Notes: generated from the letters alone by a model not told the origin. A stretch of 64,000 nt of DNA from Bosea sp. RAC05 (GCF_001713455.1 NZ_CP016464.1:2218001-2282000); one strand, 5' to 3'; positions 53,094 through 61,949 are shown, counted from the first letter of the stretch. Made by a program: numbers and translations.

Positions 53094-54989
53094 TCAGACC
53101 TCCCGCAGCGAACGCGGCATCGTCACGGGCCGCGCCTCGCGCGCCTGCGCAGCCAGCCGCACCGGCGCGTTGACCGCCCCGAAGCCGGCATAGCCGCCGC
53201 GCCGCTCGACGATCTCGAAGAAGAAGCGCTGTGCGAAGACATGGGTGTAGACCTGCAGGAACTCGGCCTCGCCGTCGCGGTCGTACAGGATGTGGTGGTC
53301 GCGCAGCGCGTCGATGAAGGCGGGATCGAGCCCGTGCCGCGCCTCGAGGTCGTCATAGTAATTCTCGGGGATGGCGAGGAAGGAGAGGCCCGCCTCGCGC
53401 ATCGCCTGGACCGCGGCGAAGATGTCGGGCGCGCTGAAGGCGATGTGCTGCACGCCCGAGCCGAAATGCTCCGAGACGAAGCGCGAGGAGAGCGTCCGCG
53501 TCGCCTGCGAGCCGTTCAGCACGAAGCGCACGCCGCCCTCGGGCGAAACCAGCGGCCGGCTCTCCACCAGCCCCGCCGGATCGGCGATGGCGAGCTGCGG
53601 AATCCGCTCCAGCGCGAAGAGCGAGGAGTAGAACAAGAGCCAGGACAGCATCTCTTCATAGTCCATAGACTGCGAGATGTGGTCGACCCGCGCCAGCCGG
53701 TCGGGGGAGGGCGTGCCGGCCGCGGGCGGCACCGCCTCGAAATCCCGCTCCCAGATCTGGCCGAGTTCGCCGCTGGGCTGGGTGAAATAGATCAGCGACC
53801 CGCCGACGCCGCGGATCGCGGGGATGTGCAGCTCTCCTGGGCCCACTGCCTGCTCGAAGCTCTGGATCTTCAGCCCCAGCGCCCGGGTCATCGCCTGCTC
53901 GACATCGTCGACGCGTAACGCAATCGCGCAGGCACCCGGCCCGTGCATGATCGCATGCGATTGCGCGAAGCCGTCCGTCTCGGTGTTGAGCAGCAGGTTG
54001 ATGCCGCCCTGACTCCAGCGCGCGACCGCCTTGCTGATGTGCTGGCCGGAGTGGCGGAAGCCCAGCGCCGCCAGCAACTGCGCGAGGTCCGCCCCGGTGT
54101 CCTCGTCGAGCGCGAACTCGATGAACTCGACATCGAGCACTTTCGCGCGCGCCGGCAGATGCGGCTGCGCCTGGTCGGCGAGCGCGATCAGCGAGCGCAT
54201 GCCGTCGGTCGCGAGGCGCCGCGCCGAGCCGGCGCGGAACTGGTCGTTGAAGATCTCGTGCGAGAGCGGCCCGGCATAGCCGGTCTGCGACACCGCCCGC
54301 ATGAACTCGGCCACCGCGAGATCGCCCTGGCCCGGAAAACAGCGGAAATGCCGGCTCCAGCTCAGGACGTCCATGTCGAGCTTCGGCGCATCCGCCAGCT
54401 GGACCAGGAAGATGCGGTCGCCCGGGATCGACGCGATCGGTCCGAGCGGCGACTGGCGCGCCAGCGTGTGGAAGGAATCGAGGATCAGCCCGATCCGCTC
54501 ATGGTCCGCCCGGCGCACGATCTCCCAGGCGTCGCGGTAATCGTTGACGTGCCGGCCCCAGGCCAGCGCCTCGTAGCCGACGCGCACGCCGAAGCGCGCG
54601 GCGAGCTCGCCGAGTTCGTGGAAATCCGCCGCCGCCCGGTCGATCCCGCCCAGCGCCTGCGGCGAAACGTTCGAGCAGATCAGCATCAGATCGGTGCCGA
54701 GCTCGTTCATGATCGCGAATTTGCGCTCCGCCCGGGCAAAGCCACGCGCGCGCAGCGGCTCCGGCATGCCCTCGAAATCGCGGAAGGGCTGGAAGGCGCA
54801 GATCTTCATGCCGAGATCGGCGACCATGCGGCCGACCTCGCGCGGCCCGCCGTCGAAGGTGAGGAAATCGTTCTCGAACACCTCGACCGCGTCGAACCCG
54901 GCCGCTGCGATCGCCTGCAGTTTTTCCGCGAGGTCGCCGCTCAGCGAGACGGTGGCGATCGAGGTCGGGTTCGGCGCGGGGTCCGTCAT
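53094..54989 (-). CDS. quiC: 3-dehydroshikimate dehydratase, QuiC type (TIM barrel plus HPPD-like domain)
   Basis: A 631-residue two-domain protein. Residues ~1-280 form a xylose-isomerase-like TIM barrel (ATVSLSGDLAEKLQAIAAAGFDAVEVFENDFL, LGTDLMLICSNVS, VGYEALAWGRHVNDYRDAWEIVRRADHERIGLILDSFHTL, IFLVQLADAP). Residues ~290-631 are a VOC/4-hydroxyphenylpyruvate-dioxygenase-like domain (VEFIEFALDEDTGADLAQLLAALGFRHSGQH, VDHISQSMDYEEMLSWLLFYSSLF, GVQHIAFSAPDIF, FLQVYTHVFAQRFFFEIVERRGGYAGFGAVN). This fusion is the bacterial QuiC form that dehydrates 3-dehydroshikimate to protocatechuate. ATG 54989 starts the barrel. It ends the operon that includes the transporter and the quinate/shikimate dehydrogenase-like gene. 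Confidence 0.88.
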   Translation of the reverse strand: MTDPAPNPTSIATVSLSGDLAEKLQAIAAAGFDAVEVFENDFLTFDGGPREVGRMVADLGMKICAFQPFRDFEGMPEPLRARGFARAERKFAIMNELGTDLMLICSNVSPQALGGIDRAAADFHELGELAARFGVRVGYEALAWGRHVNDYRDAWEIVRRADHERIGLILDSFHTLARQSPLGPIASIPGDRIFLVQLADAPKLDMDVLSWSRHFRCFPGQGDLAVAEFMRAVSQTGYAGPLSHEIFNDQFRAGSARRLATDGMRSLIALADQAQPHLPARAKVLDVEFIEFALDEDTGADLAQLLAALGFRHSGQHISKAVARWSQGGINLLLNTETDGFAQSHAIMHGPGACAIALRVDDVEQAMTRALGLKIQSFEQAVGPGELHIPAIRGVGGSLIYFTQPSGELGQIWERDFEAVPPAAGTPSPDRLARVDHISQSMDYEEMLSWLLFYSSLFALERIPQLAIADPAGLVESRPLVSPEGGVRFVLNGSQATRTLSSRFVSEHFGSGVQHIAFSAPDIFAAVQAMREAGLSFLAIPENYYDDLEARHGLDPAFIDALRDHHILYDRDGEAEFLQVYTHVFAQRFFFEIVERRGGYAGFGAVNAPVRLAAQAREARPVTMPRSLREV

Positions 54990-54994
54990 GGCTG

Positions 54995-56044
54995 TCAGCC
55001 CTCCGTCGGGTCGATGGTGACGGGCTCGCCCCGCCGCGCGGCCTGCGCCACCGCCTCGATCACCGCCAGCGTCCGGGCCGCATCCGCCGCATCGGTGATC
55101 GGCTGCTCCTCGCCCCGGATCACCGCGCAGAAATGCCGGATCTGCTCGGCCAGCGGCTCCAGTGGCGTCAGCGCCAGCGTCTCGCGCAGCAGCGGCTCCC
55201 ACCAGCCCTGGCGGCCCTCATAATGCCAGCGGTCGAGCGTCGGCACCGAGAGCGAGCCCTCACTGCCGGCGATCAGGTAGCAGAGCCCGTCGCGCTGCGG
55301 ATAGACCTTGTTCTCGCCCGACGAGAGCTCCCAGCTCCAGGGCGTCGGCGTCACGTCGGAGACGGTGGCCGTGCCCAGCGCCCCGTTTTCGAAACGGAAG
55401 ACGAGGGCGGCGGTGTCCTCCACCGCAAAGCCCCGCGTCGCGTTCGAGGTCATCGCCTGCACGCTCTCGATCTCGCCGCAGATGAAGCGGAGATTGTCGA
55501 TGTCGTGGATCAGGTTGATCAGCACCGGCCCGCCGCCGGGCTCGCGTCGCCAGGCGACGTCGAAATAGTCGTCCGGCTTGCGGATCAGGAACAGCGAGGT
55601 CACGGCGACCAGCCGGCCGATCCCGCCCTCGCGCACCAGCTTGCGCGCCGCCTTGACGATCGGGTTGTGGCGGCGGTGATGGCCGCCGAGAACCGGCACG
55701 CCGGTCCGCTTCTGAACCGCGACCAGCCGCTGCGCCGCCGCGACGCTCTCCGCCAGCGGCTTCTCGATCAGCACCGGGACACCGGCCTCGAGGCATTCGA
55801 TCGCGCCGGGAACATGCAGCGCATTGGGCGTCGCGATGATTGCCCCGTCCGGCGTCATCGCCGCCAGCATGTCCGTGATCGAGGCGAACCAGGGTGTGCC
55901 GCGCTCGGCTGCCAGCGCCTTGGCCGCCTCGGTCGGGTCGCAGATCGCGGCGCAGTCGCAATCCGCCGAGGTGTCCAGCCGCTCCAGATGCGCACGCCCG
56001 ATCAGCCCGGCGCCGACGAGTGCGATCTTCAGGTTTGCCATCAC
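54995..56044 (-). CDS. Gfo/Idh/MocA-family oxidoreductase
   Basis: A 349-residue NAD(P)-dependent oxidoreductase: Rossmann start KIALVGAGLIGRAHLERLDTSADCDCAAICDP, cofactor/active-site segment GVPVLIEKPLAESVAAAQRLV (EKP motif) and the C-terminal alpha/beta domain with PVLINLIHDIDNLRFICGEIESV (H-D-I-D..R). Substrates in the family are sugars, inositols and other polyols; in this operon a cyclic polyol acid related to quinate is a reasonable guess. Start overlaps the livF stop, and quiC begins 5 bases after its end. Confidence 0.88.
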   Translation of the reverse strand: MMANLKIALVGAGLIGRAHLERLDTSADCDCAAICDPTEAAKALAAERGTPWFASITDMLAAMTPDGAIIATPNALHVPGAIECLEAGVPVLIEKPLAESVAAAQRLVAVQKRTGVPVLGGHHRRHNPIVKAARKLVREGGIGRLVAVTSLFLIRKPDDYFDVAWRREPGGGPVLINLIHDIDNLRFICGEIESVQAMTSNATRGFAVEDTAALVFRFENGALGTATVSDVTPTPWSWELSSGENKVYPQRDGLCYLIAGSEGSLSVPTLDRWHYEGRQGWWEPLLRETLALTPLEPLAEQIRHFCAVIRGEEQPITDAADAARTLAVIEAVAQAARRGEPVTIDPTEG

Positions 56045-56778
56045 GCCGCGTCCGTCAGGGCGCCGCCCAGGAAGAGCTGTGCCACCCGCGGATCGGCCAG
56101 GATTTCCGCGGCCGGGCCCTGCATCCGGGTCTGGCCGAGTTCGAGCACGAGGCCCTCATCCGAGATCTCCAGCGCCGAGCGGGCGTTCTGCTCGATCATC
56201 AGGATGGTGACGCCCTTGGCCCGCAGCTCCATCAGGATCGCGAAGGTCTCCTGGACCAGCATCGGCGAGAGCCCGATCGAGGGCTCGTCGATCAGCACGA
56301 GCTTGGGATCGAGCAGTAGCCCGCGGACGATCTCGAGCTGCTTCTGCTGCCCGCCCGAGAGTGTCGAGGCCTGGACGTCGGCCTTGGCCCGCAGCGCCGG
56401 GAAACGGTCGAGCGCCGCCTCGATCCGCCGGGGCATGTCGGTGATGTGGGCGCCCGCTGCGACCGAACCGAGTTCGAGATTGTGGCGCACCGACAGCTCG
56501 GGGAAGATGTTGCGCCCCTGCGGCACATAGCAGATGCCGGCTTCCAGCAGCTTGCGCTGGCTCCAGTTGGTGATGTCGGTGCCCTCCAGCCGGATCGCGC
56601 CCTCGCGCAGCTTGAGCAGGCCGAAGATCGCCTTGAACACGGTCGATTTGCCGGCGCCGTTGGGGCCGATCACCGTGGTGATGGCGGCGCGGCGCACCTT
56701 GAACGTCGTGCCGTTCAGGATGGTCATGGCGCCATAGCCGCCGACCACGCCGTCGAGTTCGAGGATGGGGGTGGTCAT
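56041..56778 (-). CDS. livF: Branched-chain-amino-acid-type ABC transporter ATPase (LivF)
   Basis: A 245-residue ABC ATPase of the LivF group: Walker A VIGPNGAGKSTVFKAIFG, Q-loop LLEAGICYVPQGRNIFPELSVRHNLELG (YVPQGRNIFPELSV is LivF-specific), signature TLSGGQQKQLEIVRGLL and Walker B LVLIDEPSIGLSP. I prefer ATG 56778, with GGAG 9 bases before it, over GTG 56793. It works with LivG, LivM, LivH and LivK encoded upstream in this operon. Confidence 0.93.
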   Translation of the reverse strand: MTTPILELDGVVGGYGAMTILNGTTFKVRRAAITTVIGPNGAGKSTVFKAIFGLLKLREGAIRLEGTDITNWSQRKLLEAGICYVPQGRNIFPELSVRHNLELGSVAAGAHITDMPRRIEAALDRFPALRAKADVQASTLSGGQQKQLEIVRGLLLDPKLVLIDEPSIGLSPMLVQETFAILMELRAKGVTILMIEQNARSALEISDEGLVLELGQTRMQGPAAEILADPRVAQLFLGGALTDAA

Positions 56779-56810
56779 GGCATCTTGCTCCACGAGGATC
56801 GCATAGGCGC

Positions 56811-56965
56811 TTCCCCTCCCCCTTGTGGGGAGGGGAGAGGGGCGGGGGTCGGGAGGCTTGGTGCGTGGTTGATAGACGAGGCTCCGCCGCCGCGGTTAGT
56901 CCGCCCGCCGCTCACCGGGCGGCGCCACCCCCATCCCCAACCCTTCCTCACAAGGGGGAAGGGGG
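56811..56965. repeat. GC-rich inverted repeat pair between livG and livF
   Basis: Two related ~45-base units in opposite orientation: left TTCCCCTCCCCCTTGTGGGG... (from 56811) and right ...CCTTCCTCACAAGGGGGAAG (to about 56965). Each unit holds a small palindrome of C-runs and G-runs, and the halves can fold on each other. The type recurs at 59659-59834 in the same operon. Resembles REP-doublet (REPIN) elements of rhizobial-type genomes. Confidence 0.65.
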
Positions 56966-56986
56966 CTCGCGTCGCGCCCGTCATCG

Positions 56987-57730
56987 CTAATGCCCCAGAT
57001 AGGCGTCGATCACGGCGGGGTTGGCGCGGACCTCGGCCGGCGTGCCTTCCGCCAGCACCCGTCCCTCCGCCAGCACGATCACGCGCGAGCACAGGCTCAT
57101 CACGAAATCCATGTTGTGCTCGATGACGACGAAGGTCGCGCCCTGCTCGGCATTGATCGCCCGCAGCCGCTCCTTGAGGTCGCCCAGCATGGTGAGGTTG
57201 ACGCCACCGGCCGGCTCGTCGAGCAGCACGAGGCGCGGGCCCGCCATGAAGGCCATCGCCGCGTCGAGCAGCTTCTGCTGGCCATAGGAGAGCCCGCCCG
57301 CCTTGGCGTCCGCGAGATGGCCGAGCTTGAAGAAGCCGATCATCTGCTCGGCCTTCTCGGTGAGCCCGGCATCGCGCGCCCCGAACAGGCGCGACAGCAT
57401 CGTGCCCTCGTGCTCCTGGCCGGCCAGGATCAGGTTCTCGCGCACCGACAATTCGGGGAAGACCTGCAGCAGCTGGAAGGTGCGGCTGACGCCGAGCCGG
57501 TTCAGCTCGGAGGGGCGCATGTTGGTGACCTCGCGGCCGTCCAGCTTCACGCGCCCTTCCGTCGGCTCGAGCTGGCCGAGGATGCAGTTGAACAGGGTCG
57601 ACTTGCCGCAGCCATTGGGGCCGATGATGCCGAGGATCTCGCCCTCCTTCACCGAGAAGGACACCCCGTTGACCGCCTTGATGCCGCCGAACGCCTTGTG
57701 GAGGTTGTCGACTTCCAGAACCGTGTTCAT
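56987..57730 (-). CDS. livG: Branched-chain-amino-acid-type ABC transporter ATPase (LivG)
   Basis: A 247-residue ABC ATPase: VLEVDNLHKAFGGIKAVNGVSFSVKEGEILGIIGPNGCGKSTLFNCILG (LivG-type opening with Walker A), LGVSRTFQLLQVFPELSVRENLILAGQ (SRTFQ is LivG-typical), signature GGLSYGQQKLLDAAMAFM, Walker B LVLLDEPAGGVNLTM, and C-terminal VVIEHNMDFVMSLCSRVIVLAEGRVLAEGTPAEVRANP.VIDAYLG. ATG 57730 overlaps the livM stop. A repeat pair separates it from livF. Confidence 0.94.
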   Translation of the reverse strand: MNTVLEVDNLHKAFGGIKAVNGVSFSVKEGEILGIIGPNGCGKSTLFNCILGQLEPTEGRVKLDGREVTNMRPSELNRLGVSRTFQLLQVFPELSVRENLILAGQEHEGTMLSRLFGARDAGLTEKAEQMIGFFKLGHLADAKAGGLSYGQQKLLDAAMAFMAGPRLVLLDEPAGGVNLTMLGDLKERLRAINAEQGATFVVIEHNMDFVMSLCSRVIVLAEGRVLAEGTPAEVRANPAVIDAYLGH

Positions 57731-58749
57731 CGGGCCTGTCCCCGCTTGCCGGTGAGTTTCGCCCAGGCCCGCTCCATCAGCCCGCTCACCCCCTGCGGGC
57801 AGGCGATCAGCAGCAGCATCACGATGGCCGCGAAGATGATCAGGTAGAGCGAGCCGGCGAAGCGCAGCCATTCCGGCAGCACGACGCCGAGCAGCGCCCC
57901 CACGAAGGGCCCGAGCAGGTAGCCCGAACCGCCCGCCACCACCATCAGCAGCAGGAAGAAGCTCTGCGACAGCGAGAACGGCGAGGGGTCGATGAACTCG
58001 ACCAGCGGCGCATAGAGCGCCCCCGCGAAACCCGCATAGGCGGAGCCGATCGCGAAGGCGAGCAGCGTATAGGCGCGGGTGTCGATGCCCAGGCTCGCGG
58101 CGCGGATCGGATTCTCGCGCAGCGCGGTGAAGGCGCGGCCCCAGGGACTGCGGATCAGCCACCACAAAGCCACCGCCAGGATGAAGGTCACCACCACGAC
58201 GAAGCGGTGGAATTCCAGCGCACCGAACAGCTTGATGCCGAAGAAGTCAGGCCGGTTGATGTTGGAGATGCCGAAGACGCCGCCGGTCAGCCATTGCTCG
58301 TTGCGCAGGATCAGCCAGACCAGCGTCGAGAAGGCGAGCGTCACGAAGGCGAGGTAATGCGCCTTCACCCGCAGCGCCGGGAAGCCGAGCACGATGCCGA
58401 CCGCGAAGGTCAGCAGGCCCGACAGACCGAAGGCGGCATACCAGGAGACGCCGTATTTCGTGGTCAGGATCGCGGTGGTGTAGGCGCCCAGCCCCATGAA
58501 GGCGGCCTGCGCCAGCGACTTCAGCCCGGCATAGCCCAGCGTCAGGTTCAGCCCCATCACGGCGATGCTCATCACCAGCCAGAGCGAGAGCACATAGGTG
58601 CCGTAGCGGCCCATGCCGACCGGCGCGAACCAGAGGATCACGGCGCCGGCGAGCAGGGTCAGGAAGGCGCCGTCGAAGGTGCCGCCGAGCGGCAGCCTTG
58701 CGAGGCGAGGGGAGGCGTTCACGGCGTCGCGGGTCGCTTGCACGGTCAT
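57727..58749 (-). CDS. livM: Liv-type ABC transporter permease (LivM)
   Basis: A 340-residue inner-membrane permease with about nine helices. Typical LivM segments: LSLWLVMSIAVMGLNLTLGYAGLKSLAQAAFMGLGAYTTAIL, FPALRVKAHYLAFVTLAFSTLVWLIL, SPWGRAFTALRENPIRAASLGIDTRAYTLLAFAIGSAYAGFAGALYAPLVEFI (the EAA-like loop that contacts the ATPases) and LMVVAGGSGYLLGPFVGALL. ATG 58749 overlaps the livH stop (ATGA); its stop overlaps livG. Confidence 0.93.
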   Translation of the reverse strand: MTVQATRDAVNASPRLARLPLGGTFDGAFLTLLAGAVILWFAPVGMGRYGTYVLSLWLVMSIAVMGLNLTLGYAGLKSLAQAAFMGLGAYTTAILTTKYGVSWYAAFGLSGLLTFAVGIVLGFPALRVKAHYLAFVTLAFSTLVWLILRNEQWLTGGVFGISNINRPDFFGIKLFGALEFHRFVVVVTFILAVALWWLIRSPWGRAFTALRENPIRAASLGIDTRAYTLLAFAIGSAYAGFAGALYAPLVEFIDPSPFSLSQSFFLLLMVVAGGSGYLLGPFVGALLGVVLPEWLRFAGSLYLIIFAAIVMLLLIACPQGVSGLMERAWAKLTGKRGQAR

Positions 58750-59624
58750 ACGCGGCGCTCCTCTTTGCGGCCCATCAGGCCTTCCGGCTTGAGCAGGATG
58801 ATCACGACGAGCAGGACGAGCGGCACGGCCAGCCGGTAGGAGCTCGAGACATAGGCCGCCGCCATCGAGTCGACGACGCCGACGATCAGACCGCCCACCA
58901 GCGCGCCGCGGACCTGGTTGAACCCGCCGACGATGGCGGCGATGAAGGCGAACAGGCCGATGACCTCGCCATTCGAGAACTTCGCCAGGTAGATCGGCGA
59001 GATCAGCACCGAGGCGACGACGGCGAGCGCGGCGTTGATCACGAAGGTCAGGAGCACCATCCGCTCGACGGGAATGCCGAGGATGCGCGCCACGGTGGGG
59101 TTCTGCGCGGTCGCCTGCATCTGCCGGCCGAGCCGCGTGCCGCCGACGAACCATTGCAGCAGGCCGATGACGGCGAAGGCGCAGGCGATGATCGCCAGAT
59201 GCTGCAGGGAGATCGCGGCGCCGAAGACCTCGATCGTCGAGGTCGGCACGAAGGAGGGGAAGTTCTGCGCCTCGGCCGAGAACCCGTCCTTGGCGCCTTC
59301 CTTCATGATGATCGACAGCGCCATGGTGGCAATCGCCAGCGGCAGCACGCCGTGGCGGATCATCGGGTCGACCACGGTGAGTTTGAAGCCGACGCCGAAG
59401 ATCAGAATGAAGGCGGCGATGCCGATCAGCGCGCCGAGCCAGACCGGCGCGCCGAAGAGCTTGATCGCGAGCAGCACCAGCACGGCCGGCAGCATCACGA
59501 ACTCGCCCTGGGCGAAGTTGATCGTCTGCGAGGTCTGCCAGACCAGCGTGAAGCCGATCGCAGCCAGTGCATAGATCGCGCCCGTGGCGATGCCGGCGAT
59601 GAGATAGGCGGTGAATTCGGCCAT
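58746..59624 (-). CDS. livH: Liv-type ABC transporter permease (LivH)
   Basis: A 292-residue permease: YLIAGIATGAIYALAAIGFTLVWQTSQTINFAQGEFVMLPAVLVLLAI (family opening), GGTRLGRQMQATAQNPTVARILGIPVERMVLLTFVINAALAVVASVLISPIY, and FAFIAAIVGGFNQVRGALVGGLIVGVVDSMAAAYVSSSYR.AVPLVLLVVIILLKPEGLMGRKEERRV. ATG 59624 matches the family start. A repeat pair lies between it and livK. Confidence 0.94.
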   Translation of the reverse strand: MAEFTAYLIAGIATGAIYALAAIGFTLVWQTSQTINFAQGEFVMLPAVLVLLAIKLFGAPVWLGALIGIAAFILIFGVGFKLTVVDPMIRHGVLPLAIATMALSIIMKEGAKDGFSAEAQNFPSFVPTSTIEVFGAAISLQHLAIIACAFAVIGLLQWFVGGTRLGRQMQATAQNPTVARILGIPVERMVLLTFVINAALAVVASVLISPIYLAKFSNGEVIGLFAFIAAIVGGFNQVRGALVGGLIVGVVDSMAAAYVSSSYRLAVPLVLLVVIILLKPEGLMGRKEERRV

Positions 59625-59658
59625 GGGGGTGCCTTGTCTTACTGGGCGCGGTTCAGCT

Positions 59659-59834
59659 CGACCCGAGCCCCTCCCCCTGGTGGGGAGGGGTTGGGGTGGG
59701 GGGCGAACGACGGGGTGAGCGTTCGATGCGGAAGGCTGGCTGGTATCGGCGCCCTGCCTCGTCAATCTCCGGAGGGCTTTGACTTTCCGCCCCCCACCCC
59801 TTCCCCTCCCCACGAGGGGGAGGGGTCTCGGTCG
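59659..59834. repeat. GC-rich inverted repeat pair between livK and livH
   Basis: Near-perfect inverted arms of 47 bases: left 59659-59705, beginning CGACCCGAGCCCCTCCCCCT, and the reverse complement at 59788-59834, beginning CGACCGAGACCCCTCCCCCT. Each arm contains a C-run/G-run palindrome (CCCCTCCCC..GGGGAGGGG). The ~80-base centre has no gene. Same family as 56811-56965. As a folded RNA it may stabilise the livK message or reduce downstream expression. Confidence 0.75.
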
Positions 59835-59847
59835 CGATTCACGCGGC

Positions 59848-60984
59848 TTACGGCTTGATCTTCGGCAGCGTCGCCGTGATCACCTGCTTGCCGTTCTGGA
59901 CCTCGGCGAGGAAGCTCTCGCGGTCGAGGTCGCCATTGGTCTCGATCGTGGTCTCGATCAGGATGCCCGGCTCCTCGGAGGGCTTGATCGTCGCGCCGCG
60001 CAGCGTGTCGGCGACGCCCTTCTTGTCGAACTTCTTCTGCTTCTCGGTCGCCCACTTGATCATGTAGACGGCCATGTAGCCCTTCATGCCGTTATGATCC
60101 GAGGCGTAGTTGTACTTCGCCTGGAACTTCTTGCCGAATTCCTGGAAGGCCGGGATCGGCGCGTCGATCGACAGGCCGACATGGCCGCGCACACCGTTGG
60201 CGGCGTCGCCCGCGAGCTCGATCACCTTGGCGCCGAGCAGCGTCGTCTCGCCGACCATCGGCTTGGTGATGCCCTGCTGCTTGGCGGCGCGCAGGAAGCG
60301 GGCGCTCTCCTCCTCGTTCAGATAGACGAAGACGGCGTCGGCATTGGCGTTCTTGATCTTGATCGCGTCGGCGGCGAAGTCGGCCTGGCCCTGTTCGGTC
60401 GAGACGTCGGCGGCGACCTTGATGCCGACCTTTTCGAGTTCGGGGATGATCGCGTCGCGCCCGCCCTTGCCGAAGTCGTTGTTGACCCAGACGACCGCAA
60501 CCGAGCCGGCCTTGACCGTGTCCTTCAGATATTTGGCGATCTTCGGCATCGCGGCCGCCTGGCTGAGCGAGGTCCGGAAGATGTACTGGTTGCCCTGCTT
60601 GGTCAGGCCGGCCGCCTCGCCGCCGACGATCTGCGCGATCTCGGCGCGCTGCGCGATCTGCATGGAGGCGCCGATCGGGCCGGAGAAGACCGGGCCGAGC
60701 ACCGCATAGGTGCCTTCGTCGATGGCGCGCTGCACGGCGGCGCGGGTGTTACCCGGGTTGGTCTGCGTGTCGTAATGGACGATCTCGATCTGTCGGCCGA
60801 GAATCCCGCCCTTGGCGTTGATGTCGGCGACCGCGAGGTCGATGCCGTTCTTCCAGTTGGTGCCGGCGGTGGCGCCCGCGCCCGACAGCTCGACCACGTT
60901 GACGAGCTTCACCTTCTCCTGCGCGAGCGCGGGCGTGGCGAGCCCGACTGTCACGGCCGCGGCGATGATCCATGGGGTCTTCAT
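59848..60984 (-). CDS. livK: Periplasmic binding protein of the Liv-type ABC transporter
   Basis: A 378-residue solute-binding protein with a signal peptide (MKTPWIIAAAVTVGLATPALAQ, cleavage after Ala-Leu-Ala). The mature part has the Liv/peripl_BP_6 fold: KVKLVNVVELSGAGATAGTNWKNGIDLAVADINAKGGILGRQIEIVHYDTQTNPGNTRAAVQRAI, VLGPVFSGPIGASMQIAQRAEI and VAVVWVNNDFGKGGRDAIIPELEKVGIKV. Members bind amino acids, aromatic acids or amides; in this operon quinate, shikimate or a related hydroaromatic acid is the likely ligand by context. The gene lies 80 bases after aroE. Confidence 0.9.
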   Translation of the reverse strand: MKTPWIIAAAVTVGLATPALAQEKVKLVNVVELSGAGATAGTNWKNGIDLAVADINAKGGILGRQIEIVHYDTQTNPGNTRAAVQRAIDEGTYAVLGPVFSGPIGASMQIAQRAEIAQIVGGEAAGLTKQGNQYIFRTSLSQAAAMPKIAKYLKDTVKAGSVAVVWVNNDFGKGGRDAIIPELEKVGIKVAADVSTEQGQADFAADAIKIKNANADAVFVYLNEEESARFLRAAKQQGITKPMVGETTLLGAKVIELAGDAANGVRGHVGLSIDAPIPAFQEFGKKFQAKYNYASDHNGMKGYMAVYMIKWATEKQKKFDKKGVADTLRGATIKPSEEPGILIETTIETNGDLDRESFLAEVQNGKQVITATLPKIKP

Positions 60985-61064
60985 TGGTTGTCTCCTCCAG
61001 CTTTGGTTCGTTTTTTCTTGGTCTTCGCGGGTGGCCCGCGGGCCGTCTTTGAAGTGGCGTGATC

Positions 61065-61949
61065 TCACGCTGCGCGGTGTTGGGCCTCCTGCGCGGCGAG
61101 CGATCGGTCGAAGGCGTCGGCGATCGCTCCATCCGGGGGCTGCACCCCCGTGAACAGCGCAAAGGCGTCGACGGCCTGGTTGATGCTGAGCTCACGCCCC
61201 GTCATCACCGTGGCGCCCGCCTTCTGCGCGGCTTTGAGCAACGGTGTCCAGAGGGGATGATAGACGGCGTCGGCCACCCACTGCGACTTTCGGATGAGAT
61301 CGGCGGGCACCGGGCTGTCGCGGTTGGGCAGCATGCCGACCGGCGTGCCGTTGACGAGGCCCGCCGCGCCCGACACCGCCGCCTCGACGCTGGCGCAGAT
61401 CTCGACCCGGGCGCGCGCGCCGATCTGGTCCGCCAGCGCCTGCGCCTTGGCGCGGTCGCTGTCATAGAGCCGCAGATGGCTGACGCCGCAGCCGGCCAGC
61501 GCAAAGCCGATCGCCTTGCCGACGCCGCCCGTGCCGATGATCGCGACGGGCGCGTCGCCATCGGCGCGATCAAGCGCGCGATAGGCGGTGGCGAAGCCGG
61601 TCGCATCGGTGTTGTGGCCGGTCAGCATGCCGTCGCGCGCCACCACCGTGTTGACGGCCCCCATCGCCCGCGCTTCGGGAGAGAGCGCGTCGAGCAGCGG
61701 AACCACCGCCTCCTTGTAGGGGTAGGTCACGTTGATGCCCGAGAAGCCCATGCGGCGCACGCCATCGAGGATCGCGACCAGATCGGCGCGGCCGGCGCCC
61801 GCCACCTCGATCAGATGGTAATGCAGCTCGAAACCGGCCGCGCGCGCGGCGGCCTCATGCATCGCCGGCGCGGCGGAATGGGCGATCGGCGTGCCGATCA
61901 GGCCCAGCAGCACGCGCTTCGTCCGGTTGGCGATGGCAATGTCCGGCAT
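61065..61949 (-). CDS. Quinate/shikimate dehydrogenase (AroE family, catabolic type)
   Basis: A 294-residue AroE-fold enzyme: GLIGTPIAHSAAPAMHEAAARAAGFELHYHLIEV, catalytic Lys in INVTYPYKEAVVPLLDALSPEARAMGAVNTVV, GHNTDATGF (catalytic Asp), NADP/NAD loop AIIGTGGVGKAIGFALAGCGVSHLRLYD, and ending TVMTGRELSINQAVDAFALFTGVQPP. The PYK.AVVPLLD..S..A...GAVNTVV and G...I.QAVDAF.LFTG..P forms are closer to quinate/shikimate dehydrogenases of catabolic clusters (as in Corynebacterium) than to biosynthetic AroE. The acidic residue after the Gly-rich loop (LYDSD) suits NAD. It heads the operon with livKHMGF and quiC. Confidence 0.85.
   Translation of the reverse strand: MPDIAIANRTKRVLLGLIGTPIAHSAAPAMHEAAARAAGFELHYHLIEVAGAGRADLVAILDGVRRMGFSGINVTYPYKEAVVPLLDALSPEARAMGAVNTVVARDGMLTGHNTDATGFATAYRALDRADGDAPVAIIGTGGVGKAIGFALAGCGVSHLRLYDSDRAKAQALADQIGARARVEICASVEAAVSGAAGLVNGTPVGMLPNRDSPVPADLIRKSQWVADAVYHPLWTPLLKAAQKAGATVMTGRELSINQAVDAFALFTGVQPPDGAIADAFDRSLAAQEAQHRAA

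Noticed and set aside
52838..53173. Plus-strand frame opposite the toxin-antitoxin locus
   Set aside because: It is antisense to the broken toxin gene, whose family pattern is clear on the minus strand.
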